This document shows, one piece after another, positions 18,007 to 26,518 of a stretch of 64,000 nucleotides of DNA. Position numbers and translations under genes: made by a program. The DNA lies in assembly GCF_000430725.1 (NCBI RefSeq), contig NZ_KE387208.1:215145-279144 (forward strand). The letters run 5' to 3'. Within the stretch, counting starts at the first letter, position 1. Every line of letters begins with the position of its first letter. The notes under the pieces are model-generated. The model had not been told where the DNA came from and did no database searches. It worked only from the letters and a program-made list of their open reading frames with translations. This stretch comes from Azohydromonas australica DSM 1124. Lineage in GTDB: Bacteria > Pseudomonadota > Gammaproteobacteria > Burkholderiales > Burkholderiaceae_C.

Positions 18007-18627
18007 ATGGCCGTGACGCACGACCACTTGCACCGGCACGCCGCGCCGGGCGAGGACACCGCTGCTCCCAACAGCGCGGAGGCCGAGGCCGAAGCCCAGG
18101 CGATTGCCGCGAGCTTCGCCGAGGCCGACGAGCACCACGTGGACCTGTCGTCCTACGCGCTGGAGGACTGGATCTGCCTGGGCTTCTTCTGGCTCATGAC
18201 GGGGCTGGTGGTGACGCAGTTCTTCACCCGCTACGTGCTCAACGACAGCTTCGCCTGGACGGAGGAGCTGGCGGTGTACTGCCTGATCCCGGTGGTGTTC
18301 ATCGGCGCGGCAGCCTGCGTGCGGCGCAGCCGCCACATCCAGGTCAACCTGGTGTACCGCTGGCTGCCCGGCGCGCCCGGGCGCGCGCTGGCGACGCTGG
18401 TGGACCTGCTGCGCACGGCCTTCTTCGCCTACGCGGCGTGGCTGATCGCGCGCTACGCGCTGGCCGTGGACAACGAGCCCATGACCACCATCGACTGGAA
18501 CAAGAGCCACGTCTACTGGCTGGCCTTCGCCGGCATGGCGCTGATGGCGCTGCGCTCGGTGCAGGTGAGCGTGGAGCACTGGCGCCAGGGGTTCAGCTCG
18601 CTGGAGCGGCCTGAGGCCTACGAGTAA
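18007..18627 (+). CDS. dctQ: TRAP transporter small permease DctQ
   Basis: This 206-residue membrane protein has four predicted transmembrane helices beginning near ICLGFFWLMTGLVVTQFFTRYVL. It also has the family motif FAWTEELAVYCLIPVVFIGAAACVRRSRHIQVN (about 85-118). A His/Ala/Glu-rich N-terminal tail of about 45 residues precedes the first helix and is longer than usual. DctQ forms the small subunit of the sodium-driven TRAP permease with DctM, which starts 12 bases after its stop. Confidence 0.93.
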   Translation: MAVTHDHLHRHAAPGEDTAAPNSAEAEAEAQAIAASFAEADEHHVDLSSYALEDWICLGFFWLMTGLVVTQFFTRYVLNDSFAWTEELAVYCLIPVVFIGAAACVRRSRHIQVNLVYRWLPGAPGRALATLVDLLRTAFFAYAAWLIARYALAVDNEPMTTIDWNKSHVYWLAFAGMALMALRSVQVSVEHWRQGFSSLERPEAYE

Positions 18628-18639
18628 GGGCAGAGCAGC

Positions 18640-20046
18640 ATGCTGATCCTCATTGGTTCCTTCCTCGCGCTGATGCTCATCGGCGTGCCGGTAGCCGTCG
18701 CGATGGCCGGCGCCTCGCTGCTGTTCATCGCGGTGTCGGGCTCGGTGCCCGACATCGTGGTGGCGCAGCGCATGATTGCCGGCATCGAGTCCTTCCCGCT
18801 GCTGGCGGTGCCCTTCTTCATCCTGGCCGGCAACCTGATGAACATCGCCGGCATCACGGGGCGCATCTACAACTTTGCCGTGGCGCTGGTGGGCTGGATG
18901 CGCGGCGGCCTGGGCCAGGTCAACATCATCGGCTCGGTGATCTTCTCGGGCATGTCGGGCACGGCCATCGCCGATGCCGCGGGCCTGGGCTCGATCGAGA
19001 TCAAGGCCATGAAGGACCATGGCTACGACACCGAGTTCGCCGTGGGCGTCACCGCCGCCTCGGCCACGCTGGGCCCGATCATCCCGCCCTCGCTGCCCTT
19101 CGTCATCTACGGGATGATGGCCAACGTCTCCATCGGCGCGCTGTTCCTGGCCGGCGTGCTGCCGGGCATCTTCATGACGCTGCTGATGATGTTCACGGTG
19201 GCCTACTTCGCCCGCAAGAACAACTGGGGCGGCGACGTCGCTTTCCACTGGGGACGGCTGGGCGGCGCGGCGCTGGAGATCGCCATCGTGCTGGCCTTCC
19301 CGATGGCGGTGTGGCTCATGACCAAGGCCGGCGTCTCGCCCAACCTCGCCGCGGGCATCGGCTTCGCCGTGCTGCTGGCGCTGGACTGGAAGTTCAACTT
19401 CTCGGCCGTGATGGCGCTGATGGCGCCGGTGATCCTCATCGGCGGCATGACCATGGGCTGGTTCACGCCCACGGAGGCGGCGGTCGCGGCCGTCATCTGG
19501 GCGCTGTTCCTGGGACTGGTGCGCTACCGCAGCATGACGCTGCGCACGCTGGCCAAGGCGAGCTTCGACACGGTGGAGACCACCGCCTCGGTGCTGTTCA
19601 TCGTCACGGCCGCATCCGTCTTCGCCTGGCTGCTGACCACCACGCAGGCGGCGCAGATGCTCACCGACGCGATCTTGTCCATCACGGACAACAAGTGGGT
19701 GTTCCTGCTGCTGGCGAACCTGCTGATCCTGTTCGTGGGCTGCTTCATCGACACCATCGCCGCCATCACGATCCTGGTGCCTATCCTGCTGCCCATCGTG
19801 CTCAAGCTCGGCATCGACCCGATCCACTTCGGGCTGATCATCACGCTCAACCTGATGATCGGGCTGCTGCACCCGCCGCTGGGCATGGTGCTGTTCGTGC
19901 TCGCGCGCATCTCCCGGCTCTCGGTGGAGCGCACCACCATGGCGATCCTGCCCTGGCTGGTGCCGCTGATCGGCGCGCTGATCGCCATCACCTACATCCC
20001 CCAGATCACGCTGTGGCTGCCGCAGCAGCTCGGGATGCTCAAGTGA
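18640..20046 (+). CDS. dctM: TRAP transporter large permease DctM
   Basis: This 468-residue, strongly hydrophobic protein has about 12 transmembrane segments. Family motifs include GVPVAVAMAGASLLF, FFILAGNLMNIAGIT, SVIFSGMSGTAIADAAGLG, GVTAASATLGPIIPPSLPFVIYG and LHPPLGMVLFV. It forms the sodium-coupled transport channel. It is somewhat longer than the typical 425-430 residues because of a variable cytoplasmic loop near the middle. The gene completes a dctPQM set and is followed by a repeat element before the catabolic genes. Confidence 0.95.
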   Translation: MLILIGSFLALMLIGVPVAVAMAGASLLFIAVSGSVPDIVVAQRMIAGIESFPLLAVPFFILAGNLMNIAGITGRIYNFAVALVGWMRGGLGQVNIIGSVIFSGMSGTAIADAAGLGSIEIKAMKDHGYDTEFAVGVTAASATLGPIIPPSLPFVIYGMMANVSIGALFLAGVLPGIFMTLLMMFTVAYFARKNNWGGDVAFHWGRLGGAALEIAIVLAFPMAVWLMTKAGVSPNLAAGIGFAVLLALDWKFNFSAVMALMAPVILIGGMTMGWFTPTEAAVAAVIWALFLGLVRYRSMTLRTLAKASFDTVETTASVLFIVTAASVFAWLLTTTQAAQMLTDAILSITDNKWVFLLLANLLILFVGCFIDTIAAITILVPILLPIVLKLGIDPIHFGLIITLNLMIGLLHPPLGMVLFVLARISRLSVERTTMAILPWLVPLIGALIAITYIPQITLWLPQQLGMLK

Positions 20047-20061
20047 TTTGTGAGCTTTCCT

Positions 20062-20139
20062 CCCGTTCGCCCTGAGCCTGTCGAAGGGTCAGGGCCCAGC
20101 CGGGCAGCAGGGGGCAGCGACAAGCTCAGCCCGAACGGG
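20062..20139. repeat. REP-like inverted repeat (TTCGCCCTGAGCCTGTCGAA type)
   Basis: Left arm 20062-20083 (CCCGTTCGCCCTGAGCCTGTCG) and right arm 20118-20139 are 22-base inverted copies with three mismatches, separated by 34 bases. The core is the dispersed intergenic repeat often seen in Burkholderiales, Xanthomonads and Sphingomonads. Here it fills the gap between dctM and the SDR gene, so it may form a transcript hairpin that separates transporter from enzyme expression. Confidence 0.75.
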
Positions 20140-20172
20140 GTTTATCGGTTGTTTCTCAGTAAGGACTGCTTG

Positions 20173-20922
20173 ATGAGACTGCAGGGCAAGACCGCCTTCG
20201 TCACCGCGGCGGGGCAGGGCATCGGCCGCGCCACGGCGCTGGCCTTCGCACGCCAGGGCGCCCAGGTGATCGCCACCGACATCGACGCCGCGCTGCTCGA
20301 TGCGCTGGCCGGCACCGCCAACTGCCGCGTGATGCGCCTGGACGTGCGCGACGCCGCCGCCATCCAGGCCGCCGCGGCGCAGGCCGGGCCGGTGGACGTG
20401 CTGTTCAACGGCGCGGGCTTCGTGCACGCGGGCGACGTGCTGGACAGCACCGACGCGGAGCTGGACTTCGCCTTCGACCTCAACGTGAAGTCGATGGCCC
20501 GCACCATCCGCGCGTTCCTGCCAGGCATGCTGGCCCGGGGCGGCGGCTCCATCATCAACATGGCGTCCGTCGCGGGCAGCATCAAGGCGCCCGTCAACCG
20601 CTTCGTCTATGCCACGAGCAAGGCGGCGGTGGTGGGGCTGACCAAGTCGGTGGCGGTGGATTTCGTCAGCCGCGGCATTCGCTGCAACGCCATCTGCCCC
20701 GGCACGGTGGAGTCGCCCTCGCTGCGCGAGCGCATCGCCGCGCAGGCCTCGGCCAGCGGCAAGACCGAGCAGGAGATCGAGGCACTGTTCGTGGCGCGCC
20801 AGCCCATGGGGCGCCTGGGCAGCGCGGAGGAGATCGCCGCGCTGGCGCTGTACCTGGCCAGCGACGAGTCCGGCTTCACCACCGGCACCACGCAGGTCAT
20901 CGACGGCGGCTGGTCCAACTGA
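20173..20922 (+). CDS. short-chain dehydrogenase, 2-keto-3-deoxy-sugar-acid dehydrogenase / BDH2-like
   Basis: This 249-residue classical SDR has AAGQGIGRA as the cofactor motif, and a Ser in INMASVAG with YATSK as catalytic residues (about 140-157). The segment VNRFVYATSKAAVVGLTKS and the ending DGGWSN closely match the DHRS6/BDH2 and 2-keto-3-deoxy-L-fuconate dehydrogenase branch. It would oxidise a 2-keto-3-deoxy acid at C4 with NAD+. The start at 20173 (MRLQGKTAF) is supported by AAGGA about ten bases upstream; a longer frame would translate the repeat element. The FAH-family hydrolase for the expected diketo product is next, 28 bases on. Confidence 0.88.
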   Translation: MRLQGKTAFVTAAGQGIGRATALAFARQGAQVIATDIDAALLDALAGTANCRVMRLDVRDAAAIQAAAAQAGPVDVLFNGAGFVHAGDVLDSTDAELDFAFDLNVKSMARTIRAFLPGMLARGGGSIINMASVAGSIKAPVNRFVYATSKAAVVGLTKSVAVDFVSRGIRCNAICPGTVESPSLRERIAAQASASGKTEQEIEALFVARQPMGRLGSAEEIAALALYLASDESGFTTGTTQVIDGGWSN

Positions 20923-20950
20923 ACCCTTTCCACTCCCTGAACAACACCCC

Positions 20951-21817
20951 ATGAAGCTTCTTCGCCATGGCGCCCGCGGCGCCGAACGTCCCGCCCTGAT
21001 CGACGCCCAGGGCCAGGTCCGCGACCTCTCGGGCGTGATCCCCGACATCACCGCCGACACGCTGCGCCCGGAGAACCTGCGCCGGCTGCAGGAGGTCGAT
21101 CCGTCCACGCTGCCCGTGCTGTCCGAGCCCGCGCGCATCGGCACGCCCTGGAAGGGGCTCGGAAAATTCATCTGCGTGGGCCTGAACTACGCCGACCACG
21201 CGGCCGAGTCGAACCTGCCCGTGCCCAAGGAGCCGGTGCTGTTCATGAAGGCCAACACCGCGCTGACCGGCCCCAACGACCCGGTCGTGCTGCCCCAGGG
21301 TTCGGTCAAGACCGACTGGGAGGTGGAGCTGGGCGTGGTGATCGGCCGCCGCGCCCGCTACGTCAGCGAGGACGACGCGCTGGACTACGTCGCCGGCTAC
21401 TGCGTGGTCAATGACGTGTCCGAGCGCGAGTACCAGCTGGAGCGCGGCGGCACCTGGGACAAGGGCAAGGGCTGCGACACCTTCGGCCCCGTCGGCCCCT
21501 GGCTGGTGACGCGCGACGAGGTGGCCGATCCGCAGGACCTCTCGATGTGGCTGGAGGTCAACGGCCGGCGCTGGCAGGACGGCAGCACGCGCACCATGGT
21601 GTTCGGCGTGAAGGAGCTCGTGAGCTACATCAGCCGCTTCATGACGCTGGAGCCGGGCGACCTCATCAGCACCGGTACGCCGCCCGGCGTGGGCCTGGGC
21701 GCCAAGCCCAACCCGGTCTACCTGAAGGCCGGCGACGTGATGCGGCTGAGCATCCAGGGCCTGGGCGAGCAGCGGCAGGCGGTGCACGCCTGGAGCGCGG
21801 CCCTGCTCGAAGACTGA
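20951..21817 (+). CDS. fumarylacetoacetate-hydrolase-family protein, probable 2,4-diketo-3-deoxy-acid hydrolase
   Basis: This 288-residue protein carries the FAH catalytic core: GLNYADHAAESN, PVLFMKANTALTGPND, DWEVELGVVIGR with the metal-binding acidic residues, NDVSEREYQLE, and STGTPPGVGLG. In the known non-phosphorylative sugar-acid routes a protein of this type cleaves the 2,4-diketo-3-deoxy intermediate to pyruvate and a hydroxy acid. Its position after a BDH2-like SDR and before a UxaA-family dehydratase fits that role. Many databases name this branch ureidoglycolate lyase, which the context does not support. Confidence 0.85.
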   Translation: MKLLRHGARGAERPALIDAQGQVRDLSGVIPDITADTLRPENLRRLQEVDPSTLPVLSEPARIGTPWKGLGKFICVGLNYADHAAESNLPVPKEPVLFMKANTALTGPNDPVVLPQGSVKTDWEVELGVVIGRRARYVSEDDALDYVAGYCVVNDVSEREYQLERGGTWDKGKGCDTFGPVGPWLVTRDEVADPQDLSMWLEVNGRRWQDGSTRTMVFGVKELVSYISRFMTLEPGDLISTGTPPGVGLGAKPNPVYLKAGDVMRLSIQGLGEQRQAVHAWSAALLED

Positions 21818-21836
21818 ACTGACGAGGAGACCGGCC

Positions 21837-23372
21837 ATGGAGCCCGTGATCCGCATCCATCCCGCCGACGACGTGGTCATCGCGCGGCAGCAGCTCGTCT
21901 CCGGCACGCGCATCGCGGGCCTGGGCTTCACCGTGCAGGGCCTGGTGCCGCCGGGGCACAAGGTGGCGGTGCGCGACATCGCCGCCGGGCAACCGGTGCG
22001 CCGCTACAACCAGGTCATCGGCAACGCCACGCGCGACATCGCGGCCGGCCAGCACGTGCACGTGCACAACCTGGCTTTCAGCGACTTCGAGCGGGCGCTG
22101 GAGGTGGGCGTGGACGCGCGGCCCACGGCCTACGTCACGCCGCCCGCCACCTTCGAGGGCATCGTGCGCGCCGACGGTCGGGTGGCCACGCGCAACTACA
22201 TCGGCATCCTCAGCTCGGTGAACTGCTCGGCCACGGTGGCGCGCGCGATCGCGGACCACTTCAAGGGCCATCCGCGCCTGCCGGCGGACGCGCAGCCGCT
22301 GGCGGCCTTCCCGAACGTGGACGGCGTGGTCGCGCTCACGCACGGCCTGGGCTGCGCCACCGACAGCGAGGGCGAGGCGCTGAAGCTGCTGCGCCGCACG
22401 CTGGGCGGCTATGCGCGGCACCCCAACTTCGCAGCGCTGCTGGTGATCGGTCTGGGCTGCGAGACGAACCAGATTGCCGGGCTGATGGCGCAGGAGGGGC
22501 TGGAGGCGTCCACGAAGCTTCACGTCTTCAACATCCAGGACAGCGGCGGTACGGCGCAGAGCGTGGCGCACGGCGTGGCGCTGGTGGAAAGCCTGCTGCC
22601 GGAGGCCAACCGCGCGCGGCGCCAGCCGGTGCCGGCGAGCCACCTGACGGTGGGGCTGCAGTGCGGCGGATCGGACGGCTACTCGGGCATCAGCGCCAAC
22701 CCGGCGCTGGGCGCGGCAGTGGACCGGCTGGTGACGCATGGCGGCAGCGCGATCCTGTCGGAGACGCCCGAGATCTACGGCGGCGAGCACCTGCTCACGC
22801 GCCGGGCGGTGAGCCCGGAGGTGGCGGGGCGGCTGATCGAGCGCGTGCGCTGGTGGGAGCGCTACACCGCGCGCAACGACATGCAGATGGACAACAACCC
22901 CAGCGCCGGCAACAAGGCGGGCGGGCTGACGACCATCCTGGAGAAGTCGCTGGGCGCCATCGCCAAGAGCGGCACCACGGCACTGGTGGACGTGCTGGAG
23001 TACGCGCAGCCCGCCACCGCGCGCGGCCTGCTCTACATGGACACGCCGGGCTACGACCCGGTGTCCGCCACGGGCCAGGTGGCCGGCGGGGCGAACCTGA
23101 TCTGCTTCACCACCGGCCGCGGCTCGGCCTACGGCTGCGCGCCGGCGCCGAGCCTGAAGTTCTCTACCAACACTGCGCTGTGGAACCGCCAGCGCGACGA
23201 CATCGACCTGAACTGCGGCGGCATCGTGGACGGCGAGGCCACGGTGGACGAGGTGGGCGAGGCCATCTTCAGGCAGATGCTGGCGACCGCCTCGGGGCAG
23301 AAGACCAAGAGCGAAGGGCACGGCTACGGGCAGCACGAGTTCGTGCCCTGGTCGCTGGGGGCGGTGATGTAG
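21837..23372 (+). CDS. UxaA-family sugar-acid dehydratase (altronate/galactarate/arabinonate type)
   Basis: This 511-residue protein joins an N-terminal SAF-like domain (about 1-75, IRIHPADDVVIARQQL) to the long UxaA catalytic domain. Motifs include ATRNYIGILSSVNCSATVA, THGLGCATDSEGE, LGCETNQIAG, LQCGGSDGYSGISANPALG and METP-like LSETPEIYGGEH. The family uses iron to dehydrate aldonates or aldarates to 2-keto-3-deoxy acids. It lies 19 bases after the FAH gene. Full length agrees with altronate dehydratase. In this cluster a pentonate or hexonate is the likely substrate; the exact sugar acid cannot be fixed. Confidence 0.87.
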   Translation: MEPVIRIHPADDVVIARQQLVSGTRIAGLGFTVQGLVPPGHKVAVRDIAAGQPVRRYNQVIGNATRDIAAGQHVHVHNLAFSDFERALEVGVDARPTAYVTPPATFEGIVRADGRVATRNYIGILSSVNCSATVARAIADHFKGHPRLPADAQPLAAFPNVDGVVALTHGLGCATDSEGEALKLLRRTLGGYARHPNFAALLVIGLGCETNQIAGLMAQEGLEASTKLHVFNIQDSGGTAQSVAHGVALVESLLPEANRARRQPVPASHLTVGLQCGGSDGYSGISANPALGAAVDRLVTHGGSAILSETPEIYGGEHLLTRRAVSPEVAGRLIERVRWWERYTARNDMQMDNNPSAGNKAGGLTTILEKSLGAIAKSGTTALVDVLEYAQPATARGLLYMDTPGYDPVSATGQVAGGANLICFTTGRGSAYGCAPAPSLKFSTNTALWNRQRDDIDLNCGGIVDGEATVDEVGEAIFRQMLATASGQKTKSEGHGYGQHEFVPWSLGAVM

Positions 23373-23423
23373 GGCGGGCGCGCCCGTTCCCGACCTGAGC
23401 CATCGTCAACCCGAAAGGACTTC

Positions 23424-24479
23424 ATGAGCGACGACGCACCTGATCTCATCCACTGCCCCGCCGAAACGCTGCGCACGTGGGGCCGCGCCTGCCTGCAGGC
23501 CATGGACGTGCCCGAAGCCGACGCCCGCTGCGTGGCCGACGCGCTGGTGCAGACCAGCCTGTGGGGCGTGGACTCGCACGGCATCGCGCGGCTGCCGCAT
23601 TACCTGAACCGGCTGCAGGCCGGCTCGGTGAAGGCGCGGCCCGCCATCCGCGACGACCTCACCGGGCCGTGCACGGCGCAGGTCCATGGCGACCGGGGGC
23701 TGGGCATCGTGGTGGCGGAACACGCCAACCGGCTGGCGATGCGGCTGGCGCGCGAGGCGGGCGTGGGCGCCGTGGGCGTGAGCGACAGCTCGCACTGCGG
23801 CGCCATCGGCCTGTACGTGCGCGCGGCGGCGAAGGAAGGGCTGATCGGCATCGCCTTCACGCATGCGGACAGCATTGCCGCGCCGCACGGCGGGCACCGG
23901 CCGTTCCTGGGCACCAACCCGATCGCCATGGCCTTCCCGCGCGCCGACGGCGAGCCGGTGTGCCTGGACATGGCGACGACCTCCATTCCCTGGAACCGCG
24001 TCATGAACGCGCGCCGCGAGGGCCGCGGCCTGCCCGAAGGGGTGGCGGTGGACGCGCAAGGCCACCCCACCACTGACGCCGACGCCGCGGGCGCGCTGCT
24101 GCCGCTGGGCGGCAGCGACTACGGGCACAAGGGCTACGCGCTGGCGCTGGTGATCGAGCTGCTGTGCGGCCCGCTCAACGGCAACCCGTGGGGGCCGCAC
24201 ATCCCGCCGATGTACGCGGACCTGCACCGCCCGCGCGAGCTGGGTGCCTTCTTCCTGGTGCTGGACCCGGCGCGCTTCGCCGGCGGCGCCACGCTGGCGG
24301 CCACGGTGGCGCTGATGGCGCAGACGCTGGCCGCCGAGCCGGGCGCGCCGCGCATGCCGGGCGACCCGGAGCTGCAGCGGCAGGCCGAGCGCGAGCTGTC
24401 CGGCATCCCGCTGGAGCCGGGGCTGGTGGGGCAGATGCGGGAGTGGAGCGAGCGGCTGGGCGTGCGGGCGCCGGGGTGA
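23424..24479 (+). CDS. malate/L-lactate dehydrogenase family NAD(P) oxidoreductase (Ldh2)
   Basis: This 351-residue protein belongs to the Ldh2/YlbC fold, not the classical Rossmann dehydrogenases. Motifs are WGVDSHGIARLPHYLNRL near residue 45, VGVSDSSHCGAIGLY around 125 with the catalytic His, LGTNPIAMAFPR, DMATTSIPWNRVMNARREGR, and DYGHKGYALALVIELL. Members oxidise 2-hydroxy acids such as lactate, malate, ureidoglycolate or sulfolactate. In the inferred route the FAH hydrolase releases a 2-hydroxy acid (glycolate or lactate), which this enzyme could oxidise. It is the last gene of the plus-strand series. Confidence 0.88.
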   Translation: MSDDAPDLIHCPAETLRTWGRACLQAMDVPEADARCVADALVQTSLWGVDSHGIARLPHYLNRLQAGSVKARPAIRDDLTGPCTAQVHGDRGLGIVVAEHANRLAMRLAREAGVGAVGVSDSSHCGAIGLYVRAAAKEGLIGIAFTHADSIAAPHGGHRPFLGTNPIAMAFPRADGEPVCLDMATTSIPWNRVMNARREGRGLPEGVAVDAQGHPTTDADAAGALLPLGGSDYGHKGYALALVIELLCGPLNGNPWGPHIPPMYADLHRPRELGAFFLVLDPARFAGGATLAATVALMAQTLAAEPGAPRMPGDPELQRQAERELSGIPLEPGLVGQMREWSERLGVRAPG

Positions 24480-24538
24480 CGGCGCCGTGACAGGGCGGGG
24501 AGGGGCGGCCGGCTCGCCCTCCGCTTCCCGCGCGACCC

Positions 24539-25537
24539 TTAAGCCACTTCCACCGGCGCGATCAGGATGCGCTTGTAGCGGTCCATCATGGCCGGGTCGC
24601 TCAGGCCCAGCCAGCGCGCGACTTCCGCCACCGGCTTGCCCTTGCGCAGCTGGCGCAGCGCGAAGGTGTGGCGTAGCCGGTAGCTGCCGCCTTCCACGTC
24701 CTCGATGCCCGCGGCCAGCAGCACGCCGCGCGCGGCCGTGTACTGCGCGACCTTGCCCCAGGGCTTGCCGCTGGATTTCGTCGAGGGAAAGCACATCGGC
24801 CCCGGGATGCGCTGCTGCTGCCGCACCTGCAGCCACGAGGCCAGCAGTCGCGCCGCCCACGAGGCCATGGGCGTCTCGCGCGCGGGCGAGTTGCCGTTGC
24901 CGGGCAGGCGCAGCTTCCAGGGCAGGCCGGGCACGCGGGCGCCCTCGCTCACCACGCCCTCCAGCGTGAGCGCGCGCACGTCGCCGGGCGTGAGGCCCGC
25001 GCCCAGCATCAGCGCCACCGAGGCGCGGTTGCGCAGGTCCTGCCAGTCGCCGGCCGCGCCCGGGCGCGGGCGGCTGTCGGCCAGGAAGCTCACCAGCTGG
25101 CGCGCCTCCGCGGCCGTGAGCACATCGGGCAGCGGGTCGCGCCCGTGCGAGCCGGCGAAGCGCACGTCGGCGCGCGAGGCTATCAGCTCCGTGGCGGCGT
25201 GGTTCGCGGGCTTGCCGTGCGCCAGGCGCCGGTGCTCCATCACCCGCTCCACCAGCCGCAGCAGCCGCAGCGCGTAGCGCGAGCTGAGCTCGTCGAAGCC
25301 GCCGCGCGAGGCGATGTAGGCCTCCAGGTCGGCAGCCGTGATGTCGTCCAGCGCGATGCCGCGCGCCACGCACCACTGCGCCAGCGCGGACCACATGGCC
25401 TCGTACACCGAGGCCGAGGAGCGGCGCCGCACGCGGCCGGCTTCGTGGCTGGCCAGCAGCCAGTCGTCGAGTGCGCGCTGGTACGCCAGCGGGCTCGCGC
25501 TGTCGGGCGTGTCGGTCTCGAACAGGTCCAGGTTCAT
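24539..25537 (-). CDS. tyrosine-recombinase-like protein with degenerate active site
   Basis: This 332-residue protein has the phage-integrase layout: an N-terminal SAM-like core-binding domain (about 15-115) and a C-terminal catalytic fold (about 135-325). Of the family's catalytic residues, Arg289 (in RLRHTFALRQL) and the nucleophile-position Tyr321 (MMDRYKRI) are present. The first Arg appears to be Thr183 (GAGLTPGDVRAL), the His of HxxR is Tyr286, and the late His/Trp is Leu312 (WLGLSDP). It is not next to a tRNA, att repeats or other mobile genes. It may be a domesticated DNA-binding relative rather than an active integrase. Confidence 0.8.
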   Translation of the reverse strand: MNLDLFETDTPDSASPLAYQRALDDWLLASHEAGRVRRRSSASVYEAMWSALAQWCVARGIALDDITAADLEAYIASRGGFDELSSRYALRLLRLVERVMEHRRLAHGKPANHAATELIASRADVRFAGSHGRDPLPDVLTAAEARQLVSFLADSRPRPGAAGDWQDLRNRASVALMLGAGLTPGDVRALTLEGVVSEGARVPGLPWKLRLPGNGNSPARETPMASWAARLLASWLQVRQQQRIPGPMCFPSTKSSGKPWGKVAQYTAARGVLLAAGIEDVEGGSYRLRHTFALRQLRKGKPVAEVARWLGLSDPAMMDRYKRILIAPVEVA

Positions 25538-25658
25538 TCGGAACTAACCAAAGGCAATTCGGGCGGATTCTAGGCAGCGCCGAAGAGCCTCCCGGCGCTG
25601 GCCCTTGGCCGCCCTACCGATGGCAGACTGCGCGACCCCAGCACTTGCGCCCGACGCC

Positions 25659-26033
25659 ATGGACCTGCACTACCTGACTTTCGACTTCAGCGAGGCCGAC
25701 GACGCCAGCGGCGGCTTCGACGCGATGGCCGCGGTGCCGCCGCGCTTGCTGCCGGCGCTGGAGGCAGAGATCGCGCAGGTGCTGGACTGGGCCTACGCCA
25801 GCTTCCCCGACGGCCCGGGCCCGATCGACGAGGGCTTCACGTGGGACGTGGACCTGCAGGCCACCAGCGAGAGCAGCATGCAGCAGCGCGTGCGCTACCT
25901 GCCCGGCGCGCGCCGCTTCGAGCGCGAGAGCCTGGGCAGCGAGACGCTGCGCCACACGCTGACGCTCACGCTGGCCGGCAATGCCGACTTCTGCGAGGCC
26001 TTCAGGGCCGAGTTCCTGCGGGAAGAAGAGTGA
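25659..26033 (+). CDS. conserved-looking hypothetical protein
   Basis: I do not recognise this 124-residue protein. It is acidic and soluble, opening MDLHYLTFDFSEADDASGGFD. A WDVDLQATSES segment is followed by an HTLTLTLAGNADFCEAFRAEF ending, suggesting a small alpha/beta domain. It has no signal peptide or membrane segment. The start is uncertain: ATG at 25659 gives the better N-terminus, while an in-frame ATG at 25620 would add 13 residues; neither has a strong ribosome binding site. It converges with a thioredoxin gene across a GC-rich hairpin. Confidence 0.65.
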   Translation: MDLHYLTFDFSEADDASGGFDAMAAVPPRLLPALEAEIAQVLDWAYASFPDGPGPIDEGFTWDVDLQATSESSMQQRVRYLPGARRFERESLGSETLRHTLTLTLAGNADFCEAFRAEFLREEE

Positions 26034-26052
26034 CGGCGCCCGGCGGGCGCCG
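26034..26052. terminator. GC-rich hairpin between convergent genes
   Basis: Arms CGGCGCCC/GGGCGCCG (26034-26041 and 26045-26052) with a 3-base loop begin directly at the stop codon of the plus-strand gene and end 2 bases before the minus-strand gene's stop. No T-run is present; it may serve as a bidirectional termination or mRNA-end structure. Confidence 0.45.
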
Positions 26053-26054
26053 GC

Positions 26055-26399
26055 TCAAGCGGTTCCGCCGGCCGGCGACTTGAATTGCTGCAGCGCCTGC
26101 CGGATCGGCTCCACCCCCTGCGGGCGCACCAGCCGGGCGATCTCCTGCCCGTCCTGCAGCAGCACCAGCGTGGGCCACAGCTTCACCTTGTAGGAGCGCC
26201 CCAATGGCTTGCCTGGGCCGTCCTCCACGCGCAGGTGCCGCAGCTCGGGCTGGGCATCCAGCGCCTGCGCGATGTCGGGCGTGGCGGCCTTGCAGATGCC
26301 ACACCACGTCGCGCCAAACTCCAGCACCGTGGCGCCGGGCAACGCATCGACCTCGGCGCGGGTGGGTTCGACGGCTGCGTAACGGGGATTGAAAGTCAT
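26055..26399 (-). CDS. thioredoxin-family protein
   Basis: This 114-residue cytoplasmic protein has the redox motif WCGIC (about residues 33-37) after VLEFGATWCG. The cis-Pro segment is KLWPTLVLLQDGQEIARLVRPQG. The middle residues Gly-Ile differ from the canonical Gly-Pro, as in several thioredoxin-like proteins of Burkholderiales. It would reduce disulfides or act in peroxide defence. The start at 26399 (MTFNPRY) is chosen because the longer frame's extra residues look like noncoding DNA. Confidence 0.88.
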   Translation of the reverse strand: MTFNPRYAAVEPTRAEVDALPGATVLEFGATWCGICKAATPDIAQALDAQPELRHLRVEDGPGKPLGRSYKVKLWPTLVLLQDGQEIARLVRPQGVEPIRQALQQFKSPAGGTA

Positions 26400-26518
26400 G
26401 GTCAAGCGCGTGCAAGCGATGTTCCTGTGGACCCCAAGCGTAGCCGCCCGCGCCGACGGGGCCGGCTGCACCTTGGCGTCGGCTCCCGCTCCTCCTTGCC
26501 GTCCCGAGGCATCCGTCC

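Noticed and set aside
17914..19872. A minus-strand open frame of about 650 codons opposite dctQM
   Set aside because: It is almost entirely His/Arg/Asp/Gln repeats mirroring hydrophobic codons of the permease genes.
20050..20172. An N-terminal extension of the SDR gene beginning at 20050
   Set aside because: The extra codons would translate the REP-like repeat, while ATG at 20173 has AAGGA upstream and matches the family N-terminus.
24539..25537. Integrase marking a genomic island or prophage edge
   Set aside because: No tRNA, att-like direct repeats, transfer or phage genes were seen on either side, and the catalytic residues look degenerate.
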